DNA of 51,082 bases, taken from positions 1 through 51,082 of the IMG/VR virus record IMGVR_UViG_3300036859_000729. One strand, written 5' to 3'. The stretch is from a virus. The notes beneath the pieces were generated by a model. It saw only the letters and a program-made list of their open reading frames with translations, searched no databases and was not told the origin of the DNA. How positions within the stretch are numbered: position 1 is the stretch's first letter; each line of letters opens with the position of its first letter. Both the position numbers and the translations under genes were made by a program. This document shows, in pieces, positions 28,823-36,384 of this stretch.

Positions 28823-29079
28823 GCAAGATCAAACTCGGCGACGCGATGGCGTACCTCGGGCCGGGGAACTATGTGAAGGTCGGCGCCCTCTTCGCCGAGT
28901 CGGATAACCCCGACCGAATGACACTGAAGCTCGACGCCGTCCCTCTCCCCAACGTGAAGTGGGACGGGTGGATCAACATTTGGACGGAAAAGCCGAAGCC
29001 GGCGGCTCGTGTGGAATCGGCTCCAAAAGTACCGATTGACCCTTCTGACACCCCTCTCGACGACGACACCCCCTTTTGA
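28819..29079 (+). CDS. Small SSB-like protein with acidic tip, 86 aa
   Basis: ATGA overlap with the ATPase gene. The body (KLGDAMAYLGPGNYVKVGAL, WDGWINIW) is short and strand-rich. It ends PLDDDTPF, very close to the DDDIPF tip by which bacterial SSB recruits its partners. It could be a minimal single-stranded DNA-binding protein or a decoy that attracts host SSB-binding enzymes. The fold is not confirmed. Confidence 0.65.
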   Translation: MSKIKLGDAMAYLGPGNYVKVGALFAESDNPDRMTLKLDAVPLPNVKWDGWINIWTEKPKPAARVESAPKVPIDPSDTPLDDDTPF

Positions 29080-29084
29080 CTGAA

Positions 29085-29109
29085 CCTAGGCCGCAGGCAG
29101 AGGCCCAGG
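29085..29109 (+). promoter_or_regulatory. Imperfect leader hairpin before the 29147 gene
   Basis: CCTAGGCC and GGCCCAGG pair with one mismatch across a 9-base loop. It lies between the SSB-tailed gene and the DUF669-like gene, upstream of an AAGGAAG ribosome site. Confidence 0.45.
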
Positions 29110-29146
29110 TCCTCATCGACCAACCTGCCAATTCAAGGAAGACACT

Positions 29147-29605
29147 ATGCAATTCGATCCCATGCAGTACATGGACATGGAAACCACGGAGGAGGCGAAG
29201 AAGCGCCCGCCGCTCCCTGTCCGCGACTATCCCGCCATCATCAGTGACCTCGTCGTCAAGCCCTGGGCGAATGACGAGGGGAAGAGCGGCATGCAGGCGC
29301 TCGTGACCCTGGACGTCGAGGTCCCCCTCGAAGTGCAGGAAGCCATCGGCTACAAGCCGAAGGACAACACGATGCGCTTCACCGATCGTCCCTTCATCGA
29401 CATCAATGAGGGCGGCGCGATCGACTGGTCGCCGGGCGCCAACCGCCGCCTCCGCCAGTACCGCGTCGCCGCGGACATGAACAAGGCAGGCGAGTCCTTT
29501 TCCCTCCGCCGCCTCGTCGGCCGTCCCGTCCTCGTCAAGATCACCCACGAGATGTATCAGGGCGAGACGCAAGAGCGGATCGGCGGCGTGGCACCGCGGG
29601 GCTGA
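29147..29605 (+). CDS. DUF669-like recombination protein, 152 aa
   Basis: The protein starts MQFDPMQYMDMETTEEAKKR and shows the pattern of DUF669 or SSB-like phage proteins: an early LPVRDYPAIISDLVVKPW, then ALVTLDVEVPLEVQ strands and a late VGRPVLVKITHEMYQGE. These lie beside Sak4-type ATPases and probably bind single-stranded DNA through an OB-like fold. The assignment rests on context and general pattern. A hairpin follows its stop. Confidence 0.7.
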   Translation: MQFDPMQYMDMETTEEAKKRPPLPVRDYPAIISDLVVKPWANDEGKSGMQALVTLDVEVPLEVQEAIGYKPKDNTMRFTDRPFIDINEGGAIDWSPGANRRLRQYRVAADMNKAGESFSLRRLVGRPVLVKITHEMYQGETQERIGGVAPRG

Positions 29606-29620
29606 GACAACGAAACCTGG

Positions 29621-29646
29621 GGCACCTTCGCGGTGCCTCTCTTTCT
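29621..29646 (+). terminator. Terminator-like hairpin
   Basis: GGCACC and GGTGCC (29621-29637) close a TTCGC loop, followed by TCTCTTTCT. The U content is modest, so partial termination or processing is possible. The ribosome site of the next gene overlaps the tail. Confidence 0.55.
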
Positions 29647-29656
29647 GGAGAACCGA

Positions 29657-29872
29657 ATGACAACCTACATCATCGTGACGGAGGACGGCGACGTCTTCAA
29701 ATCCTCGGACGAGGACCAACTGAATAAGTGGTTGGAAAGTAATTCCCTCGTCATCAACCCGGCGACGCTGCAGTGTGTCGAGGGCGACGCGGCAGATATG
29801 GACGGGCCCTGGGAAGACATCGACGACGCGCCGAGCATCGAGGATCCGGCCGACGAGGAAGAGGGGAACTGA
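29657..29872 (+). CDS. Small acidic protein, 71 aa
   Basis: The start follows GGAGAACCGA. After strand-rich MTTYIIVTEDGDVFKSSDED, the protein becomes very acidic (DAADMDGPWEDIDDAPSIED and DEEEGN). The charge suggests a DNA mimic or an inhibitor of a nucleic-acid-binding host protein, but this is only inferred from composition. Confidence 0.6.
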   Translation: MTTYIIVTEDGDVFKSSDEDQLNKWLESNSLVINPATLQCVEGDAADMDGPWEDIDDAPSIEDPADEEEGN

Positions 29873-29873
29873 G

Positions 29874-30374
29874 ATGCGGCCTCCCTATGCAGAATTCGTC
29901 CAACAGCGTTTCACCAAGCGGGCGGAAGGTGGGGAGGCCCTTCTCCACTCCGCGATCGGGATGGCAGGAGAACTCGTCGAACTCCTCGATGCGAAGTCAC
30001 GAGAGAACGTGATTGAGGAACTCGGGGACTTCGAGTTCTATTACGAAGCGGCGCGGGCGATCCTCGGGGTTGACCCTGCCATTCAGCACCATGGCGGGGT
30101 CACCACCAATCTGGTCTCTACCCTCAACCAGGCCCTGGTCGCCGCCAACGACTTCCTGGACCAGGCAAAGAAGGTTTGGGTTTACGGGAAGGAGGTTGAT
30201 GCGCAGATTTTCCGATTCTGCCTCATTCAAACCCGCCTCGCCGTGAATGAGGTTGAGTGTCTCCTCGCCGTCACCTCCACCCAGGCGCAAGACGCCAACA
30301 TGGAAAAGCTGTTCAAGCGCTACCCCACCGGGTATACAGACGCCCTCGCCCTGGCGCGGAAGGACAAGGAATGA
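29874..30374 (+). CDS. MazG-like pyrophosphohydrolase, 166 aa
   Basis: AIGMAGELVELLDA (GE at 32-33, E 36) and IEELGDFEFYYEA (E 49, D 52) give the MazG metal-binding pattern. The later LFKRYPTGYTDALALARKD tail is typical of longer phage MazG-like enzymes. It would hydrolyse nucleoside triphosphates, affecting the DNA precursor pool or alarmone balance. It lies next to replication genes and overlaps the ParB-methyltransferase by 4 bases. This and the 20318 gene are separate MazG types. Confidence 0.8.
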   Translation: MRPPYAEFVQQRFTKRAEGGEALLHSAIGMAGELVELLDAKSRENVIEELGDFEFYYEAARAILGVDPAIQHHGGVTTNLVSTLNQALVAANDFLDQAKKVWVYGKEVDAQIFRFCLIQTRLAVNEVECLLAVTSTQAQDANMEKLFKRYPTGYTDALALARKDKE

Positions 30375-31705
30375 GAATTCAGAACTTCGCCGACATCAAG
30401 GCGATCAAAATTCCTCCAAATCGCCAGCGAACCGAGTTCGATGAGGGAGAGCTGAGAGAGCTGAGCGAGTCGATTCAAGCCCGCGGCCTCCTCCACGCAA
30501 TCGTGCTACGGGAGGACGCCGGCAACCTCTTCCTCGTGTCGGGAGAGAGACGGCTCCGCGCAATCGAGGATCTCTGGGCGTTGGGGGGCCAGTTCAAGTA
30601 CGATGGCTTCTACGTACCCGAAGGCACCGTCCCCTTCAACAACCTCCGCGAACTCTCGCCTCTCGAAGCGATGGAGGCGGAGTTCGAGGAGAACGTTCGC
30701 CGGACGGACCTCTCGTGGCAGGACCGCGCGAAGGCGACGAAGGCCCTCGAGACCTTGCGGGGGGAGCAAGCGAAGGCAAAAGGTCTTCCTCCTCCCTCCC
30801 TCGCCTCAATCGCGAAGGAGGTTCGCGGCGCGACCTCCGGCAGTCCCATCGGCGACACGAAGATGGAACTCATCCTCGCCGGCCACCTCAACGACCCGGA
30901 CATCGCGAAGGCGCCGACGCTCCGCGAAGCGTTTAAGGTGGCGCAGCGGAAGGAGGTCGCCCGTCAGAACGCCGAACTCGGGGAACTCGTTGGCCGGGCC
31001 TTCACCTCCGCGGTCCACAAGATCTACAACGAGGATGTAACCGAGTGGGTGAAGGAGCAAGCGGATGAGCAGTTTGACGTGATTCTCACCGACCCCCCTT
31101 ACGGGATGGGGGCGGATGAGTTTGGGGATTCCGGAGGGATGGCGGCGGGCGGGCATGGCTACGGCGACGATCCGGTCACTTTCTATGAACTCTTCTACAC
31201 GGCAGCAGCTGACGGCCACGGCATGCTCGAACACTTCTTCCGCCTCGCCAAGCCGGAGGCCCACCTCTACCTCTTCTGCGACGTCGACAAGTTCGGGTTT
31301 CTGAAGGGCCAAGCGGAGGAGGCGGGGTGGAAGGTCTTCCGCACGCCGCTGATCTGGCACAAGCCCACCGCCGCTCGGGCGCCGTGGCCCGAGCAAGGAC
31401 CGCAGAGGAAATACGAGACGATCCTCTACGCCGTGAAGGGTGGCATGAAGGTGAACAAGATGGCAGGGGATGTCCTTACCTACATGCCGGACGAGAACCT
31501 GGGAAATGCGGCGCAGAAACCCGTTTCCCTCTTCACCGACCTCCTCTCCCGCTCCGTCCGTCCAGGGGGACGGGTGTTGGATGCGTTCTGCGGCTCGGGG
31601 CCGATCTTCCCGGCTGCGCACCTCCTCAAGGTGGCTGCGGTGGGGGTGGAAAAGGATGTGGCGAGCTATGGGATTGCACTGAAGAGGTTGGAGGGGTTAA
31701 AATGA
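30371..31705 (+). CDS. ParB-like domain fused to a DNA methyltransferase, 444 aa
   Basis: The N-terminal part (residues 1 to about 100) is a ParB/Srx-like domain with SGERRLRAIED. It is followed by a ParB-type helical region including LSWQDRAKATKALETLRGEQ and a helix-turn-helix-like SLASIAKEV. The methyltransferase half has motif IV DPPY (241-244) before motif I DAFCGSG (about 403-409), the beta-class order for N6-adenine or N4-cytosine methylation. It likely marks phage DNA against host nucleases, and its ParB part could direct it to a specific site such as the dispersed palindromes. The target sequence is unknown. Confidence 0.85.
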   Translation: MRIQNFADIKAIKIPPNRQRTEFDEGELRELSESIQARGLLHAIVLREDAGNLFLVSGERRLRAIEDLWALGGQFKYDGFYVPEGTVPFNNLRELSPLEAMEAEFEENVRRTDLSWQDRAKATKALETLRGEQAKAKGLPPPSLASIAKEVRGATSGSPIGDTKMELILAGHLNDPDIAKAPTLREAFKVAQRKEVARQNAELGELVGRAFTSAVHKIYNEDVTEWVKEQADEQFDVILTDPPYGMGADEFGDSGGMAAGGHGYGDDPVTFYELFYTAAADGHGMLEHFFRLAKPEAHLYLFCDVDKFGFLKGQAEEAGWKVFRTPLIWHKPTAARAPWPEQGPQRKYETILYAVKGGMKVNKMAGDVLTYMPDENLGNAAQKPVSLFTDLLSRSVRPGGRVLDAFCGSGPIFPAAHLLKVAAVGVEKDVASYGIALKRLEGLK

Positions 31706-31968
31706 ACGACCCTCTTCACCGCCGGGTGTGGGTTTCCGCGCAACTTCTCTCCGACTACAGGGCCGCGGGCGGGGAGACCTTCTTCCGCCGAGACAACCTC
31801 GTTGAGGAATTCGCCCGGCGCTTTCCACCAGAAGGGCCGCTAACCGGCGGACCGATAACGTACCTGCAGATCCGCTGCCTCTACGCCCCCACGCGTCACC
31901 AAGTCGAGAGCGTCCTCGTGTTCCTCACGAAGCAAGCCAGGACGTGGCGTGCCCAACAGCCATCTTGA
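31702..31968 (+). CDS. Small protein of unknown function, 88 aa
   Basis: ATGA overlap with the methyltransferase gene. The sequence MNDPLHRRVWVSAQLLSDYR is followed by a helical core with FFRRDNLVEEFARRFPPEGP and a LVFLTKQARTW end. No motif. It overlaps the next candidate frame by 20 bases. Confidence 0.6.
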   Translation: MNDPLHRRVWVSAQLLSDYRAAGGETFFRRDNLVEEFARRFPPEGPLTGGPITYLQIRCLYAPTRHQVESVLVFLTKQARTWRAQQPS

Positions 31969-32377
31969 ATCCTCGATCGAGCTGAGCCGCGAGGCGATGC
32001 AGATCTTCATCTCAGGGCCAATCACCATCGCCCTGAGAGAAGGAGACGAAGCCCTCCTTCGCACTCATCTAACTCTCTGCCTCCGGCTCGTGGAGGTGGC
32101 GATTAAGCTAAGGAATGAACGTGAGCAACGAAAGCGCGCAAGTCGAGTGGCCCCGGATGGCTCTCCTCCGCGAGGCCCTGGCGATCACCTCGAAGGACAG
32201 GCACACAGCGTACGGCCAGCCGGAGGACAACTTCCAGAACATCGCCGACAACTGGAATGTCTACTTGCGACAGAGATTTGGGGGGTCAGCGCCCTCGCTC
32301 AACTCGATGGACGTGGCATATCTGATGATTCTGATGAAGATGGCCCGGCTGGCGACGAACCAGACACATCGGGATAG
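31949..32377 (+). CDS. Candidate ORF, N-terminal part only convincing
   Basis: The first 55 residues from the GTG (LESSIELSREAMQIFISGPI, then LRTHLTLCLRLVEVAIKLRN) look like a real helical protein. From about 32115 the frame runs over the DUF6378-like gene and turns Gly/Arg/Pro-rich, as shadow frames do. There may be an early stop lost by mutation or sequencing error, or a genuine long overlap. Confidence 0.35.
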   Translation: MPNSHLESSIELSREAMQIFISGPITIALREGDEALLRTHLTLCLRLVEVAIKLRNEREQRKRASRVAPDGSPPRGPGDHLEGQAHSVRPAGGQLPEHRRQLECLLATEIWGVSALAQLDGRGISDDSDEDGPAGDEPDTSG

Positions 32378-32537
32378 CCTCGTGGATGTCGCAGGGTATG
32401 CGGCCTGCGGGGCGGACTGTCAGGAGAAAGCCGGGAGGCAAGCAGCAGTTGGCCAGGAATCGAGACTGACTCCTGGGTCCTGGGTCACAGTGTCGGCGGG
32501 ATCAGAACTCGGTCAGGCACTCGGGACGCTTCGGTGA
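32121..32537 (+). CDS. DUF6378-like phage protein, 138 aa
   Basis: The GTG six bases after TAAGGA is the best start; an ATG two codons earlier is possible. The core LLREALAITSKDRHTAYGQP, then NFQNIADNWNVYL and MDVAYLMILMKMARLATNQT, is characteristic of a phage family near nucleotide metabolism genes. The pattern (YGxPxxNF, MxxxKxxR) recalls all-alpha pyrophosphatase-like helices. The precise function is unknown. The C-terminal 40 residues are a variable extension. It overlaps the glycosylase gene by 4 bases. Confidence 0.75.
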   Translation: MSNESAQVEWPRMALLREALAITSKDRHTAYGQPEDNFQNIADNWNVYLRQRFGGSAPSLNSMDVAYLMILMKMARLATNQTHRDSLVDVAGYAACGADCQEKAGRQAAVGQESRLTPGSWVTVSAGSELGQALGTLR

Positions 32538-33568
32538 TCGATGTCACTCGCTCCGGGGAAGGCCCCTCCCCTGCCCAGATCATGCTCGTTGGAGAGTATT
32601 GGGGTGAAGACGAGCGCCGTCATCAAGCCCCCTTCATGGGCGCCTCGGGAATGGAACTCAACCGCATGCTCCACGACGCCGGCGTCATGCGGAGCGAGTG
32701 CTACGCCACCAACCTCTTCAACGCGGTGCCGCCCTGGGGGTTTAAAGGAGTAGCGACGACGAAGAAGGAACTCACCGCCGCCCATCAAGCCTTCGGCCCG
32801 AAGATGGTCCTGCCGGAGTTCACCGCGGCCCTCATCCGGCTCAACCGCGAGATTTCCCTCGTCCAGCCCAACGTCATCATCACCTTGGGCACCGAGCCCA
32901 CCCTCGCCCTGACTCAGAAGTGGGGCATCGCCCGGTGGCGGGGGAGTCAACTTACCTCCTCCCTCGGCGTCAAAGTCATCCCCACCTATAACCCGGCGGC
33001 GGTCCTTCGCGAATTCTCTCTCCGCCCTACCGTGGTCCACGATCTCCGCCGTGCGGCTCGCGAACGCGCGACGAAGGAGTACACGAATGTCCCACAATGG
33101 CGCTTCAACATCCGTCCTTCCGCCGAAGGGTCACTCAAGGTCCTGGGAGACCTTCTGGCTCAAGTCGATTCAGGCGCACTATCCTGGATCGATTTTGATC
33201 TGGAAACCGCATACGGTCACATTACTTGTGCCGGCCTTTCCTGGAGCCGCACCGAGGCCATCTCAATTCCCTTCACCACCGGCTTCCTCGGGTACTTCAA
33301 TGCGGAAGAGGAAGCGGCGGTGGTGTATGCGCTGTATCGTCTCCTGACCCACCCCCGAGTGAAGGTGAGGGGACAAAACCTCCTCTACGACGCGCAATAT
33401 ACCTGGCGGCATTGGCACTTCGTCCCCAGGGTGGCGCAGGACACGATGATTACTTTCCACACGTGTTACGCGGGGATGAGGAAGAGTCTCGATTTCCAGG
33501 CCAGCCTGCTCTGCGACCACTACGTTCAGTGGAAACCGGATCGCGAGAATTGGAAGGAGGGAGGATGA
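32534..33568 (+). CDS. Uracil-DNA glycosylase-like plus 3'-5' exonuclease N-terminal part, 344 aa
   Basis: Residues 16-70 carry a family 4-type glycosylase signature: GEYWGEDERRHQAPFMGASG, then YATNLFNAVPP and a VIITLGTEPT strand. The four iron-sulfur cysteines of classical family 4 enzymes are not evident, so activity is uncertain. From about residue 215 a DEDD exonuclease begins, with ExoI at DFDLET (220-225) and ExoII at GQNLLYDAQY (about 280-288). ExoIII is encoded at the start of the next gene. The product therefore appears to be the front half of a DNA polymerase split in two. Confidence 0.8.
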   Translation: MIDVTRSGEGPSPAQIMLVGEYWGEDERRHQAPFMGASGMELNRMLHDAGVMRSECYATNLFNAVPPWGFKGVATTKKELTAAHQAFGPKMVLPEFTAALIRLNREISLVQPNVIITLGTEPTLALTQKWGIARWRGSQLTSSLGVKVIPTYNPAAVLREFSLRPTVVHDLRRAARERATKEYTNVPQWRFNIRPSAEGSLKVLGDLLAQVDSGALSWIDFDLETAYGHITCAGLSWSRTEAISIPFTTGFLGYFNAEEEAAVVYALYRLLTHPRVKVRGQNLLYDAQYTWRHWHFVPRVAQDTMITFHTCYAGMRKSLDFQASLLCDHYVQWKPDRENWKEGG

Positions 33569-34944
33569 GCCGCCACGAAACAGAAGACGATCTCTGGGCA
33601 TACAACGCTCAGGATTGCGTCCGCACGCGGGAGGTCGGGGAGGTCTCCGCCGCCGCCGTCACCTCTCTGGGGCTCGAGGGTCCCGAGGCGTTCCAACAAG
33701 CTCTCTTCTGGCCCGTCCTCTGGGCCATGCAACGGGGCGTGCGGGTGGACGAGAAAGCCCGGGCGAGGTTCTCTGGCCAGCTCCTAGAGGAGATGGACGA
33801 GCGGATGGGGTGGCTCACCGCGGTCCTCGGCCACTCCCTCAACCCCGGGTCGCCGAAGCAGATGTGCACCCTGTTCTACGACGACTTGGGGCAGAAGAAG
33901 AATTTCAAGAAGTCGACGAAGCCCGGCATCCCTGGCGGTCTCTCGTGCGACAAGGAAGCCCTCCTCAAGATCGGGAACCGCGAGCCTCTCCTCCAACCCC
34001 TCATCCAGAAGATCGAGGAGTATCGCTCCCTCGGCGTCCTCCTCAAAACCTTCGTCCTCGCCCCCGCCGACATAGATGGACGGATGCGATGCTCCTACAA
34101 CATCTGCGGCGCGGAGACCTTCCGCTTCTCCTCCTCCAAGAACGCCTTCGGCTCCGGCGGGAATATGCAGAATATTCCGAAGGGCGGGGAAGATGACGAA
34201 GGCCTTGTCCTCCCCAACATCCGGGAGATGTATATCCCCGACGAAGGCTTCACCTTCTTCGACACCGATCTCTCGAAGGCGGATCTCCGCATCGTGACGT
34301 GGGAGTCGGGGGAGGGGGAAATGAAGGCCCTCCTCCGCGCCGGAAAGGACCCCTATGTGGAAGCAGCCCGCGAGTTCTACAAGGACCCGTCTCTCAAGAA
34401 AACCCGCGACGACGGATCCGAGCATCCTCGCTATCGAACGTTCAAATCCTTCGCCCACGGTAGCCATTACCTCGGCACGCCGCACGGCCTCTCCCGGCGC
34501 CTGGGTCTTACAGTCCATGAGGTTGATCGAGTACAAAAATGGTACTTTGGTCGTTTCCCTGCGATTCCGAAGTGGCAGCAAGATTTCAAAGCTCAACTTC
34601 GTGCTAGGAGATACGTTCAAAATATCTTCGGATATCGCCGATACTACTTTGATCGAATTGATGAGAGTACTGAGCGAGAGGCCATTGCCTGGCTTCCACA
34701 AAGTACGGTGGCCTGTTACATCAACCGGATCTGGATGAATCTGTGGGAGCAGACAGATCGAGCCCTGATGCAGGTCCTGATGCAGGTGCACGATTCGCTG
34801 GCCGGCCAGTTCCCCACGCATAGGAAGGCCGAGGCGCAGGCGGCGTTGAAGCAAGCGGGGGAGATTGTGCTTCCCTACGCGGACCCTCTCGTCATCCCGG
34901 TGGGGGTGAAGACAAGTGAGGTAAGTTGGGGGCACTGCGGGTGA
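33565..34944 (+). CDS. DNA polymerase family A, C-terminal part, 459 aa
   Basis: Begins MSRHETEDDLWAYNAQDCVR; YNAQD (13-17) is an ExoIII motif that completes the exonuclease of the previous gene. Motif A is DLSKADLR (235-242), with the usual Glu of DYSQIELR replaced by Asp. Motif B has Lys 294, then HG at 298-299 and Tyr 302, so the usual Phe/Tyr is His, as in several phage enzymes. Motif C is VHDSLAGQFP (catalytic Asp 410). An ATGA overlap with an internal GGAGGGAGG site would allow re-initiation. It replicates the phage DNA. Confidence 0.88.
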   Translation: MSRHETEDDLWAYNAQDCVRTREVGEVSAAAVTSLGLEGPEAFQQALFWPVLWAMQRGVRVDEKARARFSGQLLEEMDERMGWLTAVLGHSLNPGSPKQMCTLFYDDLGQKKNFKKSTKPGIPGGLSCDKEALLKIGNREPLLQPLIQKIEEYRSLGVLLKTFVLAPADIDGRMRCSYNICGAETFRFSSSKNAFGSGGNMQNIPKGGEDDEGLVLPNIREMYIPDEGFTFFDTDLSKADLRIVTWESGEGEMKALLRAGKDPYVEAAREFYKDPSLKKTRDDGSEHPRYRTFKSFAHGSHYLGTPHGLSRRLGLTVHEVDRVQKWYFGRFPAIPKWQQDFKAQLRARRYVQNIFGYRRYYFDRIDESTEREAIAWLPQSTVACYINRIWMNLWEQTDRALMQVLMQVHDSLAGQFPTHRKAEAQAALKQAGEIVLPYADPLVIPVGVKTSEVSWGHCG

Positions 34945-36149
34945 CACGCCGTCTCCCTGACTGGCTCTCTGCCTACGTCCGCTTCGCCGGCGTCACCGAG
35001 GCGCCCAAACTGATGCACTTCTTCGCCGGCGTCTCCGCGATCGCCGGCGCCCTGCGCCGCAAGGTGTGGATTGACATGAAGAGGTTTCAATGGACCCCAA
35101 GCTTCTATATCGTGTTCGTGGCCCCGCCTGGGATTGTTGCCAAGTCGACGACGGCCGACATTGCGATGGACCTGCTGAAGCACATCCCTGGTGTGAAGTT
35201 CGGTCCGGATGTGATAACGTGGCCTGCGCTTGTGTCTGCGTTCGCGTCGGCGGGAGAGAGCTTTCAGTTTGGCGACGAGTGGTTCCCGATGAGTGCCCTG
35301 ACACTTGTTGCTTCGGAACTCGGCAACCTAATCAACCCGCAGGATCGAGACATGGTGAACCTCTACATCACGCTCTGGGATGGAAGGAAGTCGCTTGAGA
35401 AGGTGACAAAAACGTCGGGGAATGACTCGGTTGAGGCGCCGTGGATCAACATGCTTGGATGTACGACGCCGCACTGGATTGCAGACAACATGCCGCCGGC
35501 AACGGTGGGAGGGGGATTCACTTCCCGCTGCGTCTTCGTCTACGCGGAGAAGAAGGAACAATTCGTCGCCTACGTGGATGAGGTGGTGAGAGATGGGGAT
35601 GAGGAGGAGCGACTTGCTCTCATCCACGACCTTGAACACATTGCCCTCAACCTCACCGGGCCCTACACCATCCTCCCCGAGGCCCGAGCGTGGGGGCGGG
35701 AGTGGTACGAAGATGTCTGGACGAACCGCCCACCCGAGTTGGAGGATGACCGCCTCGACGGCTACCTAGCGAGGAAGCAAACCCACCTCCACAAACTCGC
35801 GATGGTGATGGCGGCTTCGGCGCGAGATGAAATGGTCGTGACGAAGGAGGATCTGATGATGGCCAATCAGATGCTACGGTCGGCGGAGGGCGACCTGGTG
35901 AAGGTGTTCTCGCGGATTGGGCGGTCAGAAGACGCCGCGCAGGTCGACCGCTTCGTCAGCTACATTCGCCGGCGGGGCGAGTGCCCTTACTCCGAGGCCC
36001 TTCGCGCCGTCCAGGATCATTTCATCGACCTGCGTGACTTCGAAGGCATGCTCAATGGGCTGCTGCGGAGCGGCGTCCTCAAGCTCGTCGGGAATGGGGC
36101 AGGGATACTGCTGAAGTATGCCGGGGAAGAGAACCCGAAACCCACGTGA
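34941..36149 (+). CDS. DUF3987-like primase/helicase-associated protein, 402 aa
   Basis: The GTG overlapping the polymerase stop is preferred. The protein has RLPDWLSAYVRFAGVTEAPK, an early helical region, then YIVFVAPPGIVAKSTTADIA. The latter looks like a degenerate Walker A (GIVAKST, 64-70), lacking the second glycine. A later LVASELGNL strand may be Walker B. The overall arrangement recalls DUF3987 proteins thought to be helicase-primase or replication initiators. It lies at the end of the replication block. ATP binding is unproven. Confidence 0.7.
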   Translation: MTRRLPDWLSAYVRFAGVTEAPKLMHFFAGVSAIAGALRRKVWIDMKRFQWTPSFYIVFVAPPGIVAKSTTADIAMDLLKHIPGVKFGPDVITWPALVSAFASAGESFQFGDEWFPMSALTLVASELGNLINPQDRDMVNLYITLWDGRKSLEKVTKTSGNDSVEAPWINMLGCTTPHWIADNMPPATVGGGFTSRCVFVYAEKKEQFVAYVDEVVRDGDEEERLALIHDLEHIALNLTGPYTILPEARAWGREWYEDVWTNRPPELEDDRLDGYLARKQTHLHKLAMVMAASARDEMVVTKEDLMMANQMLRSAEGDLVKVFSRIGRSEDAAQVDRFVSYIRRRGECPYSEALRAVQDHFIDLRDFEGMLNGLLRSGVLKLVGNGAGILLKYAGEENPKPT

Positions 36150-36172
36150 GGTATCAATGGGTAAGCCACGTG
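36143..36172 (+). promoter_or_regulatory. Dispersed 30-bp palindrome, copy D
   Basis: Two perfect CACGTG hexamers (36143 and 36167) lie 24 bp apart. It spans the end of the primase-like gene and the start of the small HTH gene, covering the latter's start codon. A bound protein would sit at the end of the rightward arm. Confidence 0.8.
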
Positions 36173-36375
36173 CGAAACGAATCACTATCCACACCCTCAT
36201 CTGCGACAAGGAGATGGGGTTGGGGTATTGCTGCGAGTGGATATTCTTCCGCCTCTACAAAGACACAGCCCTCATCGCCACCCGGCTAGGAGTGACGAAA
36301 AGGGCAGTGAGGTATCACAAGGCGGCGGATCGGGCGTGCGCGGCGTCGCCGGCGTGCCTGAAGGGGCGGGTTTAG
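36157..36375 (+). CDS. Small HTH-type protein, 72 aa
   Basis: MGKPRAKRITIHTLICDKEM leads to a helical CCEWIFFRLYKDTALIATRL and GVTKRAVRYHKA, a helix-turn-helix pattern. The end has CAASPACLK cysteines. It is the last rightward gene and its start lies within palindrome copy D, so autoregulation is possible. Phage relatives of this short type are known but have no assigned role. Confidence 0.65.
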   Translation: MGKPRAKRITIHTLICDKEMGLGYCCEWIFFRLYKDTALIATRLGVTKRAVRYHKAADRACAASPACLKGRV

Positions 36376-36384
36376 GCCACCCGC
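36366..36384. terminator. Hairpin at the convergent junction
   Basis: GCGGGT and ACCCGC pair around a 7-base loop that holds the stop codons of both converging genes (36373-36375 rightward, 36372-36374 leftward). It is a likely boundary between the two arms. No strong U tract is seen in either direction. Confidence 0.5.

Noticed and set aside
33540-33580. Programmed -1 frameshift at the polymerase junction
   Set aside because: No X-XXY-YYZ slippery heptamer with a following structure was seen; re-initiation at ATGA is simpler.
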